From an uncultured Erythrobacter sp. (GTDB taxonomy: Bacteria > Pseudomonadota > Alphaproteobacteria > Sphingomonadales > Sphingomonadaceae), in NCBI GenBank assembly GCA_947499095.1, contig CANMMR010000008.1, positions 25,722-89,721 on the forward strand: a stretch of DNA of 64,000 nt, read 5' to 3'. The position numbers were made by a program, and so were the translations under genes. Of this stretch, positions 46,826 through 55,321 are shown one piece after another (position 1 is the first letter of the stretch; each line of letters starts with the position of its first letter). The notes beneath the pieces are model-generated. The model saw only the letters and a program-made list of their open reading frames with translations, was not told the DNA's origin and ran no database searches.

Positions 46826-46947
46826 GGACAATGGAGTAATTCGAGGGGTATAGCCCTTCGGGTTCGCAAGGAGGCGCGTCATGCGAGGGTTCGGCCCCGC
46901 ATGGCGCGCCTTTCCATTGGAGCGCGTTCGGCTAAGGTAGGAAAGCC

Positions 46948-47721
46948 ATGCCGAATACCAACAGACCAGCCGTGCTCGTCACCGGGGGCGCCAAGCGCCT
47001 CGGCGCAGCGATCGCGAAAGCCTTCGGCGCGGCGGGCTGGCATGTCGTCGTCCACTACCGCCGCTCCGCCGACGCCGCCGAGCAACTGGCAGCTGCATTG
47101 CCGAGCGCCGAGACGGTCTGCTGCGACCTCGACCATGGCGACAGCGCCGTCGCCATGGTCGAAGAGCTCGCCGCGAAGCTCCCCGACTGGGGCTCGCTGG
47201 TGAACTGCGCCTCGCTGTTCGAGGAAGACAGTGCAACCGGACTCGATCCGGCAACGAACCGGAGAGCGATGCAAGTCAACGCCACCTCCCCCGCCCGCAT
47301 GGCACAAGCCTACCTCGCGACCGCGCGTAGCAAAGCCGGGCGCTGCGTAATCCAGGTGACCGACCAGAAGCTCGCCAATCCCAACCCCGACTTCTTCAGC
47401 TACACGATGAGCAAGCACGCGCTGGATTCTACCATCGCCATGCTGTCGATGGGTGCGGCGGACGAGGCGGACCGGGTCTACGGCCTCGCCCCTGGTGCCA
47501 TCCTGCCCAGCCACGACCAGAGCAAGGCGGAAACCGAGGTGTCGCACCGGCTGAACCTGCTCCGCCGCAAGACCGATGCCGACGAAGTCGCGAATGCAGC
47601 CCTGTTCCTGGCAGGCAGGCACCTGGCAAGCGGCCAGACGCTCTACATCGACAGCGGGCAGCACCTGCTGGCGCAATCGCGCGATGTGATCTACGTTGCG
47701 CGCGAGGGGGAAGCAGGATGA
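46948..47721 (+). CDS. Short-chain dehydrogenase (pteridine-reductase-like SDR)
   Basis: The product is 257 residues. The cofactor motif is TGGAKRLGAAIAKAFGAAGW; the T-G-G-A-K/R-R-L/I-G form is common in pteridine-reductase-like SDRs. The active-site Y-x-x-x-K is SYTMSKHAL, and NCASLFEED replaces the usual N-N-A-G. The family reduces pterins or folates with NADPH, so a pterin role would fit the molybdopterin enzyme encoded downstream; this is inference. Its stop overlaps the cytochrome gene start by four bases. Confidence 0.85.
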   Translation: MPNTNRPAVLVTGGAKRLGAAIAKAFGAAGWHVVVHYRRSADAAEQLAAALPSAETVCCDLDHGDSAVAMVEELAAKLPDWGSLVNCASLFEEDSATGLDPATNRRAMQVNATSPARMAQAYLATARSKAGRCVIQVTDQKLANPNPDFFSYTMSKHALDSTIAMLSMGAADEADRVYGLAPGAILPSHDQSKAETEVSHRLNLLRRKTDADEVANAALFLAGRHLASGQTLYIDSGQHLLAQSRDVIYVAREGEAG

Positions 47722-48389
47722 AGAGGCACGTCGTTTCCACGCGGATCTGGCATTGGCTCAACCTGCTGTGCGTGGTCGTGCTGTTCATGTCGGGTTTGAC
47801 CATCAGCAACGCCCATCGCCTGCTCTATTGGGGCGACTGGGGGTTCGATCGCAGCCAGGCCTGGCTCGAGGTCCCGCGCTTTCCCGACTGGATGACGATC
47901 CCGGGCTATTACAGCCTCGCCGTGGCGCGCGACTGGCACATCCTCATGGCCTGGCCCTTCGCGCTCGGGCTGCTGTTCATGTGGATTGCCATGCCGCTCA
48001 ACCGGCATTTCAAGCGCGACCTGACGACAACCCGCAAGGAGTGGCACCCCAAGGCAATCTGGCGCGACATCGTCGAGCATGCGAAGCTCAATTTCGACCA
48101 CGGCGAGGGGAAGTACAACTTCCTCCAGAAGCTCGCATACGGCCTGGTCCTCGGGGTCTTCCTGCCGATGATGGTCTTCACCGGCACCGCCATCAGCCCG
48201 GGCATGGAGCCGACCTTCGGCTGGCTGGTCGACCTGCTCGGCGGACGCCAGTCGGCGCGCAGCCTCCACTTCATCTTCGCCTTCGCAATCCTGGGCTTCT
48301 TCATCGTGCATGTCGCCCTCGTCCTGCTGTCCGGGCCGATCGGGCAGATGCGCGCCATGATAACCGGGGGATCGACCCATGAAGCGTAG
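47718..48389 (+). CDS. Membrane b-type cytochrome (cytochrome b561/hydrogenase-type)
   Basis: The product is 223 residues with four main hydrophobic helices. Histidines suitable for haem ligation lie in STRIWHWLNLLCVVVLFMSG, VARDWHILMAWPFALGLLFM, ARSLHFIFAFAILGFFIVHVALVL. This is the cytochrome-b561 Ni-hydrogenase-like fold. It overlaps the next gene by 11 bp, so it is almost certainly the membrane quinol/electron partner of the molybdoenzyme, comparable with YedZ/MsrQ for MsrP though of a different family. Confidence 0.87.
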   Translation: MKRHVVSTRIWHWLNLLCVVVLFMSGLTISNAHRLLYWGDWGFDRSQAWLEVPRFPDWMTIPGYYSLAVARDWHILMAWPFALGLLFMWIAMPLNRHFKRDLTTTRKEWHPKAIWRDIVEHAKLNFDHGEGKYNFLQKLAYGLVLGVFLPMMVFTGTAISPGMEPTFGWLVDLLGGRQSARSLHFIFAFAILGFFIVHVALVLLSGPIGQMRAMITGGSTHEA

Positions 48390-49119
48390 AGGGTTCCTGG
48401 CTGCTGCGGGTGCCGCCTTCGTCGCCGGCTGCAACAAAGTGGCCGAAAGCGATGCCGGCGCGCGGTTGCTTTCGGCGGCGGAGAAGTGGCACATGGGCGC
48501 GCACCGCCTGCTTACCAATCGCGAGGCCCTTGCCCCCGAGTACCCGCGCAACGCTGTCTCCCCCTTCTTCCGCGGCAATGGCTCGGTCGATCCGCAGAAC
48601 GGCGACTATCCTCGTCATGTCGAGGAGGGCTTTGCCAACTGGCAGCTCACCGTCGGCGGGCTGGTCCGCAACCCGCTCGCCCTCACGCTCGACAACATCC
48701 GCCGCCTGCCCCAGCGCTCGCAGGTCACCCGCCACGACTGCGTCGAGGGTTGGAGCGCGATCGGCGAGTGGACGGGGCCACAGCTCTCCCTGCTGCTCGA
48801 CGAGGCGCAGCTTCGTCCCGAGGCGCAGTTCATCGTCTTCCGCTGCGCCGACAACCTCAACGGCCAGGACTATTACGAGAGCGTCGATCTGATTGATGCC
48901 TACCACCCCCAGACCATCGTCGCCCACAGCCTTAACGGCGAGCCCCTCCCCGTCCGCAACGGGGCGCCCCTGCGCATGCGGATCGAGCGGCAGCTGGGCT
49001 ACAAGCACGCCAAGTACCTCACCGGTATCGAGGCCGTCGCCAGCCTCGACGACATCGCTGGTGGCCAAGGCGGCTACTGGGAGGACCGTGCCGGCTACCA
49101 GTGGTACGCGGGCATCTGA
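48379..49119 (+). CDS. Periplasmic molybdopterin-dependent oxidoreductase (sulfite-oxidase fold)
   Basis: The product is 246 residues. The N-terminus MKRRGFLAAAGAAFVAGC has a twin-arginine-like RRGFL start and a lipobox cysteine, so it may be a Tat-exported lipoprotein. The Mo ligand is probably C121 in VTRHDCVEGWSAIGEWTG, the conserved R-x-D/H-C-V-E-G-W sequence of the family. LRMRIERQLGYKHAKYLTGIE is the usual C-terminal segment, and the dimerisation domain is absent as in MsrP. The substrate could be methionine sulfoxide or another oxo compound. It is paired with the preceding cytochrome. Confidence 0.88.
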   Translation: MKRRGFLAAAGAAFVAGCNKVAESDAGARLLSAAEKWHMGAHRLLTNREALAPEYPRNAVSPFFRGNGSVDPQNGDYPRHVEEGFANWQLTVGGLVRNPLALTLDNIRRLPQRSQVTRHDCVEGWSAIGEWTGPQLSLLLDEAQLRPEAQFIVFRCADNLNGQDYYESVDLIDAYHPQTIVAHSLNGEPLPVRNGAPLRMRIERQLGYKHAKYLTGIEAVASLDDIAGGQGGYWEDRAGYQWYAGI

Positions 49120-49158
49120 CGGGCTGGACACAGCACCGGGCTTTGGCAAGATAGCGCT

Positions 49159-50409
49159 ATGAGCAAACGCCTGCTGTCCCGCTTCCTCGGCTCCGTCATC
49201 GAGAAGGGCGTGCTCGAAGCCCGCTTCGCCGACGGCACCGTCACCCGCTTCGGCCAGCCTGCAGAGGGCTATCCCGAACTCGCCGTCATCTTCCGCGACG
49301 CCAAGGTCCCGCGCGACATTCTGCTCGATCCCCGCATCGGTGCGGCGGAGGCGTACATGGACCAGCGCCTCGACCTCGAAGGCGGCGGCATCTTGGAGCT
49401 CGTCCAGCTGCTCCGCTCCAATTCCGCGTGGGAGCGTGGCGGCAGGCTGCGCCCACCCTCGCTCGGCCGCCGCATCCGCAACCGCGCCGGCTTCGCCATC
49501 GGCTCGATCAACGACCGGATCGGCGCGCGGAGGAACGTCGCGCATCACTACGACATCGGCAACGACCTCTACCGCCTGATGCTCGACCCCGAGCACATGC
49601 AGTACAGCTGCGCCTACTGGCCCGATGGTGTCGAGACCCTCGCCGAGGCGCAACACGCCAAGCTCGGCCACATCGCCGCCAAGCTGGCATTGGACGACGG
49701 TCAGCTCGTGCTCGACATCGGCTGCGGCTGGGGCGGCATGGCGATCTTCCTCGCCAAGCACTTCGACGTCGAGGTCCACGGCATCACCCTGTCCGAGGAA
49801 CAGCTCGCCCTCGCCCGCAGTCGCGCGCGCGAGGCCGGGGTCGACGACCGCGTCATCTTCGAGCTGGTCGACTATCGCGATCTCGCCAAACGCGGCGAGC
49901 GGTTCGACCGCATCGTCTCGGTCGGCATGTTCGAACATGTCGGCCGCCCGCAGTTCGAGACCTTCTTCCGCGCCTGCGCCAACCTGCTGGCCGACGACGG
50001 CGTCATGCTGGTCCACACCATCGGCCGCTTCGGCGGACCGGGCACGACCGACGCCTTCACCTCCAAGTACATCTTCCCCGGCGGCTACATACCCGCCCTG
50101 TCGGAGACGCTGGCCGCGAGCGAGAAGAGCCGCCTCATCCACTCCGACATCGAGACCCTGCGCCTGCACTACGCCAGGACCCTGCGCGAATGGTACGCCC
50201 GCTGCGAAGCCAACCGCGCGGCCATCGTCGACCTTTACGACGAGCGCTTCTACCGCATGTGGACCTTCTACCTCGCGGGCGCGACCGCCGCCTTCGAATG
50301 GGGCGGCATGGGCAATTACCAGATCCAGTACGTCCGCGACCGCCGCGCCCTGCCGATAACGCGCGACTACATAGCTGCGGCGGAGAAGCGGTTGCTGGGC
50401 GGGGATTGA
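49159..50409 (+). CDS. Cyclopropane-fatty-acyl-phospholipid synthase family protein
   Basis: The product is 416 residues. The SAM motif is VLDIGCGWGGMAIFLAKHF near 190, and the family signatures HHYDIGNDLYRLMLDPEHMQYSCAYW, VSVGMFEHVGRPQFETFF and WTFYLAGATAAFEWGGMGNYQIQ are clear. These enzymes place a methylene (or methyl) group on unsaturated acyl chains of membrane lipids. The gene follows the molybdoenzyme by 39 bp, suggesting one envelope-related operon with the SDR and cytochrome. Confidence 0.92.
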   Translation: MSKRLLSRFLGSVIEKGVLEARFADGTVTRFGQPAEGYPELAVIFRDAKVPRDILLDPRIGAAEAYMDQRLDLEGGGILELVQLLRSNSAWERGGRLRPPSLGRRIRNRAGFAIGSINDRIGARRNVAHHYDIGNDLYRLMLDPEHMQYSCAYWPDGVETLAEAQHAKLGHIAAKLALDDGQLVLDIGCGWGGMAIFLAKHFDVEVHGITLSEEQLALARSRAREAGVDDRVIFELVDYRDLAKRGERFDRIVSVGMFEHVGRPQFETFFRACANLLADDGVMLVHTIGRFGGPGTTDAFTSKYIFPGGYIPALSETLAASEKSRLIHSDIETLRLHYARTLREWYARCEANRAAIVDLYDERFYRMWTFYLAGATAAFEWGGMGNYQIQYVRDRRALPITRDYIAAAEKRLLGGD

Positions 50410-50474
50410 GGGTGCGGCTTTGCGCTCGATAGCCGTGTAGGACGAAACGAGGGTTCGCCGACGCGCAATCCTAC

Positions 50475-50501
50475 GACATGGACCGCATGTTACACGGTCC
50501 A
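50475..50501 (+). repeat. 27-bp dispersed palindromic repeat, copy 1
   Basis: The 27 bases are identical to 55797-55823. The core has inverted arms TGGACCG and CGGTCCA separated by nine bases. It lies in the 264-bp gap between the cfa-like gene and the toxin gene. That gap also holds a TGTAGG/CCTACA inverted pair (about 50603-50623). Confidence 0.7.
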
Positions 50502-50634
50502 ATGCGGAAAAAGCTGCTGGGGGATGTGGAGGCTGTTCGGTGCGAGAGAGATGCAGGGTGGGCGCAGCGAAAGCCATGCCCCGCAATACCTCTTCTAGGC
50601 CGTGTAGGAAAATGCAGCCTACACACCGCTATGT

Positions 50635-50668
50635 GCCATTGACATACACGCCATTGACTTATAACTGA
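50635..50668 (+). promoter_or_regulatory. Probable promoter/operator of the toxin-antitoxin pair
   Basis: GCCATTGAC is repeated directly at 50635-50643 and 50650-50658. The first copy gives TTGACA and the second leads into CTTATAACTG, so a -35/-10 pair (spacing 15-17) lies just before the start codon at 50674. The direct repeat could be the site bound by the downstream helix-turn-helix antitoxin; this is inference. Confidence 0.5.
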
Positions 50669-50673
50669 TTGCC

Positions 50674-51015
50674 ATGTCGGAATTGCAAACCGTAGTCGAA
50701 CTCCCCGAGTTTCTGCGGCGTGCGAAATCGATCATGCGGGATGAAGAGCGCGCGGCGCTGGTCGATTTCATTGCGGCCAATCCGCAAGCGGGCATCTCGC
50801 TCGGTGGCGGTCTGAGGAAGGTCCGCATTCCCCGCGCGGGCGGCGGCAAGAGCGGCGGCTACCGGACGATCTACGTGTTCGGCGGCAGGCATATGCCGCT
50901 GTTTCTCGTCACGGTGTTTGCCAAAAACGAGAAGGACAATCTGACACGGGCCGAGCAGGCTGCGGCGGTGGAACTGAGCAAGGCCCTGATCGCGCATTAC
51001 GGAGACGAACAATGA
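50674..51015 (+). CDS. RelE/HigB-like toxin
   Basis: The product is 113 residues. The pattern VELPEFLRRAKSIMRDEERAALVDFIAANPQAG, then LGGGLRKVRIPRAGGGKSGGYRTIYVFGGRHMPLFLVTVFAKNEKDNLT, matches the RelE/HigB-2 (NadS-linked) mRNA-interferase group. The R-x-x-R-x-x-R-like basic core, G-G-Y-R and F-A-K-N-E-x-x-N-L are the usual landmarks. It would cut mRNA at the ribosome when unbound. It overlaps the antitoxin gene by four bases. The toxin-first order is typical of the hig type. Confidence 0.88.
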   Translation: MSELQTVVELPEFLRRAKSIMRDEERAALVDFIAANPQAGISLGGGLRKVRIPRAGGGKSGGYRTIYVFGGRHMPLFLVTVFAKNEKDNLTRAEQAAAVELSKALIAHYGDEQ

Positions 51016-51299
51016 GCGCATACGACAGCATCATGCAGGGGCTGAACGAAGCCTTCGATCATGCCAAGGGCAAGGACACCGGCGCGCGCGTGCATCGGGT
51101 CGAAGTGCCGCAAGTGGACGTCGCCGCCATCCGCGCACAGACCGGCCTGTCGCAACGCGACTTCGCCCGCAGCATCGGCGTGGCCAAGGGAACGCTGCTT
51201 AACTGGGAGCACGGGCGGCGGCAACCGACGGGTCCGGCGCAGGTGCTGCTGGCGATGATTGCCAAGCGACCGTCACTCGTGCGGGATATGTTGCGGTGA
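51012..51299 (+). CDS. HigA/NadS-like helix-turn-helix antitoxin
   Basis: The product is 95 residues. A Cro/C1-type helix-turn-helix lies in IRAQTGLSQRDFARSIGVAKGTLLNWEHGRRQPTG, where T-x-L-S-Q-x-x-F-A and the W-E-x-G-R-R-x-P recognition segment are the standard wording. It should neutralise the RelE-like toxin and repress the pair's promoter. The last 10 residues (SLVRDMLR) are helical. Confidence 0.88.
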   Translation: MSAYDSIMQGLNEAFDHAKGKDTGARVHRVEVPQVDVAAIRAQTGLSQRDFARSIGVAKGTLLNWEHGRRQPTGPAQVLLAMIAKRPSLVRDMLR

Positions 51300-51427
51300 C
51301 CTAAAATTTCAAGGCTTGAGATTGAATAGCTTCTTCAACGAAGGTTGGGGCATTTGCGCTCATTCTTCGGCGACCGACCGTGCCGCCTAATTATTGCTAG
51401 CGATGTTATTTTATTCTCTCCGATACC

Positions 51428-52291
51428 CTATGACAGCGCGGAGATCGGTCCCAGCAAGTTTTCAATCAATAGTCGAAGCACGAATAGCCACGCCGCTGCG
51501 CCGAAGGCCGCACAGACCGCGACGCGATCATGCCAAGTATGCCAATTCCTCTCTGCGCTGCTTATCGAGCTACGGAAACGAGAAAGACTCGACTCGAAAG
51601 CTTCAATGCGATCTCTGATTTGATCGACAGTTTGGACCATATCGCTCATCTCAGATTCGACCGTAGCAATCTCAGATAAGTACTGACTTTCCCACTTAGG
51701 TCGCATTTTCTGTAGTTCATCAGTATAGCCGCGATAAACACTCACAAATTCTCTAATAAGAGAATCGTTAGACGATCGACCGTCACTGATCAATTGTGAG
51801 AGCCGACTTTCGACGCCATCTACGTGATGCGTCCAATGCTCAAAGGAACGAGCCAGCAGCCTTTTCCCTGCATCAGTGCGTTGGACAAGAGACTTGGCGG
51901 TTGCTTCAGCTTTCTCGATCTCGCCAGATAGAGGCCGAATGCGCGCTTTCCAGCTATTTATTATCTCCCTGATCGAGTTCCACTCTTTCGCAGCGTCGAG
52001 CGCTGCTTCGCTGTTCAGTTCGCGCACGATCTGAAGTTGGCGAAGAAATGCAGCAAAGTAGTAACTGGCCACGAGAAAAAGTAGTCCTGCAAAGGCCACC
52101 TGCCCATAAGGAATCGTGAGACCAGCATATCTGGCTTCCCGCCCCCAATCAGGAGCGAGAGCTACGAAAATCGTGATCGCAGACCATGTGAGCGACGCAC
52201 GCTTCGCTTTGCGAAATTCTTCAGTGAAATTAACAAATTTGCTGTCTCTGTCCTCCGTGGATCGTGGCAGTGTTTTGACAGCTATGCTCAT
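51428..52291 (-). CDS. Coiled-coil membrane protein of unknown function
   Basis: I do not recognise a family. The product is about 287 residues. An N-terminal cytoplasmic part is followed by two hydrophobic helices (SLTWSAITIFVALAP, YGQVAFAGLLFLVASYYFAAF, about 35-90). A long helical and coiled-coil region (about 90-250, rich in E/R/S) comes next, and a C-terminal membrane helix (VAVCAAFGAAAWLFVLRLLIENLL) closes the protein. Codon use is clearly AT-richer than in neighbouring genes, suggesting recent gain. It is next to a toxin-antitoxin pair, so a defence or stability function is possible but unsupported. The start is uncertain (52291 or 52327). Confidence 0.6.
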   Translation of the reverse strand: MSIAVKTLPRSTEDRDSKFVNFTEEFRKAKRASLTWSAITIFVALAPDWGREARYAGLTIPYGQVAFAGLLFLVASYYFAAFLRQLQIVRELNSEAALDAAKEWNSIREIINSWKARIRPLSGEIEKAEATAKSLVQRTDAGKRLLARSFEHWTHHVDGVESRLSQLISDGRSSNDSLIREFVSVYRGYTDELQKMRPKWESQYLSEIATVESEMSDMVQTVDQIRDRIEAFESSLSRFRSSISSAERNWHTWHDRVAVCAAFGAAAWLFVLRLLIENLLGPISALS

Positions 52292-52525
52292 TGACCGATT
52301 GAGCGTCGGCCATAGCGCTCGGGTCAACTCAGAATGGCGAGATATCCCCTACGAAGTCTGCCAACCGCGGTGTCGCGGCCAACCCAAACGCCCCGTTTCT
52401 CGGAAATCTCGATCAACCGCATCGGTATTAGTCAGCGATTGACGGGCTTAGCGCCCGCACATTCCCATTTGCCTACAGCGTCACGCTCCTGCTAGCGGCG
52501 CGGCCAAGCTAGCGAAGGTGTACCC

Positions 52526-53740
<1,215 letters not shown>

Positions 53741-53869
53741 TTGCGTCGCAGCACGTTTGTGCATTGCGATATTGTGCCTGCGAGATCGTGAGCGACAGGA
53801 ATTTGCGGCCAGCGGTTGAGTTATCCACCCCCGTCCACAGCGAAAACTGGCGAAAGTGGAAAAGTCGTC

Positions 53870-54455
53870 GCTCGGGCGATTGCGGAATCGCCCGTTGAGG
53901 CGCAGCTTCATCTTATCGGAACGGCGCAGAGAAAAGCTGAACTGGACAGCCGAAAGGCTTGATAGATCAGAGTTTTTCCAAAGCGGAATGACGTGGCGGA
54001 ACCTGTCCGCGCGGTTCAGGAGACCCTCGTGCTGAAGACTTCGGTCGGACGCAAGGCGGGTCGATGACGGAACCGCGAAGGTGTTTCGACACGAGCTTGG
54101 CCAACCCGGCCGGAAGCCGAAGGTGGCGTCGAGGAAAGGTCTTCGGACCGGACAGCGATGCGACCGTTCGAGGCGGAAGGCCATCAACGGAAAGCCAAGC
54201 TGCGGAACCGCCTGTCGAAGGCCGGTCTGCGACGGAAGCGAGGGTCCTTGCGACCTGGCGCACCCGAGCGGGTCAGCCGGAGGGTGGATCCGGATGCCGG
54301 TGCGAGCGCCGGTGACAGAACCGGAAGGGAAGTCTTCGGACGGACCAGAAGGGAAAACATCGGATGCCAAGTTACGCGTCCCTTGATCTCCGGATGAAGG
54401 AACACGGCCACGCATCGGTGAGAGTGGGGTCGGCAGCGATGCCGGCCCCATTTGC
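53870..54455 (+). ncRNA. Hairpin-rich gene-free interval, candidate structured RNA
   Basis: The 924 bp between argG and rlpA contain no credible gene. Open frames in this part have no ribosome site and arginine/glycine/proline-biased nonsense products. Instead, hairpins follow one another: CGGGCGATT-GCGG-AATCGCCCG (53873-53894), AGCC-GAAA-GGCT (53948-53959), GAC-TTCG-GTC (54037-54046), GTGT-TTCG-ACAC (54081-54092), GGTC-TTCG-GACC (54138-54149), and GTC-TTCG-GAC (54332-54341). A 10-bp stem at 54426-54449 closes the series. Purine-rich CGGAAG/ACGGAA words recur between the hairpins. Stable UUCG and GNRA loops argue for a folded transcript. I checked for RNase P and tmRNA signatures by eye and did not find the full sets. 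The ends are estimates. It could also be a decayed gene or an intergenic repeat. Confidence 0.35.
54426..54455 (+). terminator. Strong stem with weak T-run before rlpA
   Basis: GGGGTCGGCA (54426-54435) pairs with TGCCGGCCCC (54440-54449) across a GCGA loop, followed by ATTTGCT. It would end transcripts from argG or from the hairpin region before rlpA. Confidence 0.6.
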
Positions 54456-54664
54456 TATGCGGCCTCCTGGCGCGTGGGCGAATCCTCCTTTGTTCAACCT
54501 CTAGTGGCCCAAGCTGGCCGGACCCACGAAACACGGTACGCACGCGCTTTCCGATCCCGAAAGCGCGACGAACTGTGGCGGGAATGGGGCCATCGCCCGC
54601 CGGGTTAACGACTCCCGCCGGGCCCTCCGGTATAGCCACCCGATCCGAACGGGAGGTTCATTCG

Positions 54665-55177
54665 ATGACCAAACGCACGATCCGCGCGCTGCTTTTTGCT
54701 GCCGCCGTTACCCTTCCCGCCAGCGCGGGCCATTCGCAGAGCGCCGGGCCGATGCCCGCGGCCCAAGCCGCCTTCGTCGAGCATTTCACGCCCTATTCCA
54801 GCCTCCCGCCCGAGCCGGAGCCGGCCGGCAAGGTCGTCGACCTCGACACCTTCGACCCGCCGGTGGAGCCGGAACCCGTGCTGACCGTCCTCCAGAGCGG
54901 CGGCGCGTCCTATTATGGCCGCAAGTTTCACGGCCGCCGCACCGCGAGCGGCGAGGCCTTCGACATGCACGCCATGACCGCCGCGCACCGCACCCTGCCC
55001 TTCGGCACGCTGGTGCAGGTCACCAACCCCCGCAACGGCAAGAGCGTGACGGTCCGCATCAACGATCGCGGGCCCTTCCACGGCAACCGCGTGATCGACG
55101 TGAGCCGCGCCGCCGCCGAGCAGCTCGGCCTGATCCAGCGCGGGCATGGCCGGGTGGAGCTGGCTCTGCTGGATTGA
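54665..55177 (+). CDS. rlpA: RlpA-family septal ring lytic transglycosylase
   Basis: The product is 170 residues with a signal peptide (TIRALLFAAAVTLPASA). The double-psi beta-barrel (RlpA-like) domain covers about 85-170: GGASYYGRKFHGRRTASGEAFD, MTAAHRTLPFGTLVQVTNPRNG, VRINDRGPFHGNRVIDVSRAAAEQLG. E and D in G-E-x-F-D and N-D-R-G are the conserved acidic residues. RlpA cleaves naked glycan strands at the septum. The SPOR domain of longer homologues is absent. GGGAGG precedes the ATG. Confidence 0.92.
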   Translation: MTKRTIRALLFAAAVTLPASAGHSQSAGPMPAAQAAFVEHFTPYSSLPPEPEPAGKVVDLDTFDPPVEPEPVLTVLQSGGASYYGRKFHGRRTASGEAFDMHAMTAAHRTLPFGTLVQVTNPRNGKSVTVRINDRGPFHGNRVIDVSRAAAEQLGLIQRGHGRVELALLD

Positions 55178-55190
55178 GTCCTTGTGTTTC

Positions 55191-55285
55191 GCAGCCGCAT
55201 CCGCGGCTGCATCCTCGCTAGACGCGCAGCAAGCTGCGCCCGCTGCGGGCGCACGGTCGTGCTTGCCGGGCCTCCGCCGGCCCGG
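55191..55285. repeat. Cluster of GC-rich palindromes after rlpA
   Basis: Four stems lie within 95 bp: GCAGCCGC-ATCC-GCGGCTGC (55191-55210), GCGCAGC-AA-GCTGCGC (55224-55239), GCGCCC-GCTGC-GGGCGC (55236-55252, overlapping and exclusive with the previous stem), and CCGGGCC-TCCGCC-GGCCCGG (55266-55285). No T-run follows. The form is that of a REP/BIME-like intergenic element or a transcript-stabilising 3' structure between two convergent genes. Confidence 0.6.
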
Positions 55286-55321
55286 TGCTCTAGGAGAGGC
55301 AAGCCTTGCGCCACGGCGGCG

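Noticed and set aside
48301..50586. Very long minus-strand open frame (761 codons) opposite the molybdoenzyme and CFA-synthase genes
   Set aside because: It is the complement of two well-supported genes with family motifs on the plus strand. Its own product is low-complexity and has no recognisable domain, as expected from high-GC shadow frames.
53815..53845. Replication origin suggested by the DnaA-box-like TTATCCACC
   Set aside because: A single imperfect box without a cluster of further boxes or an AT-rich unwinding region is not enough.
54050..54330. RNase P RNA in the argG-rlpA interval
   Set aside because: GAGGAAAGG (54131) and ACAGAACCGG (54315) resemble conserved RNase P words. They are only about 180 nt apart, the flanking bases differ from the consensus, and the other conserved regions are missing.
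53741..54664. tmRNA or a CRISPR array in the gene-free interval
   Set aside because: There is no tag-coding sequence, no tRNA-like ends, and no regular identical repeats with spacers.
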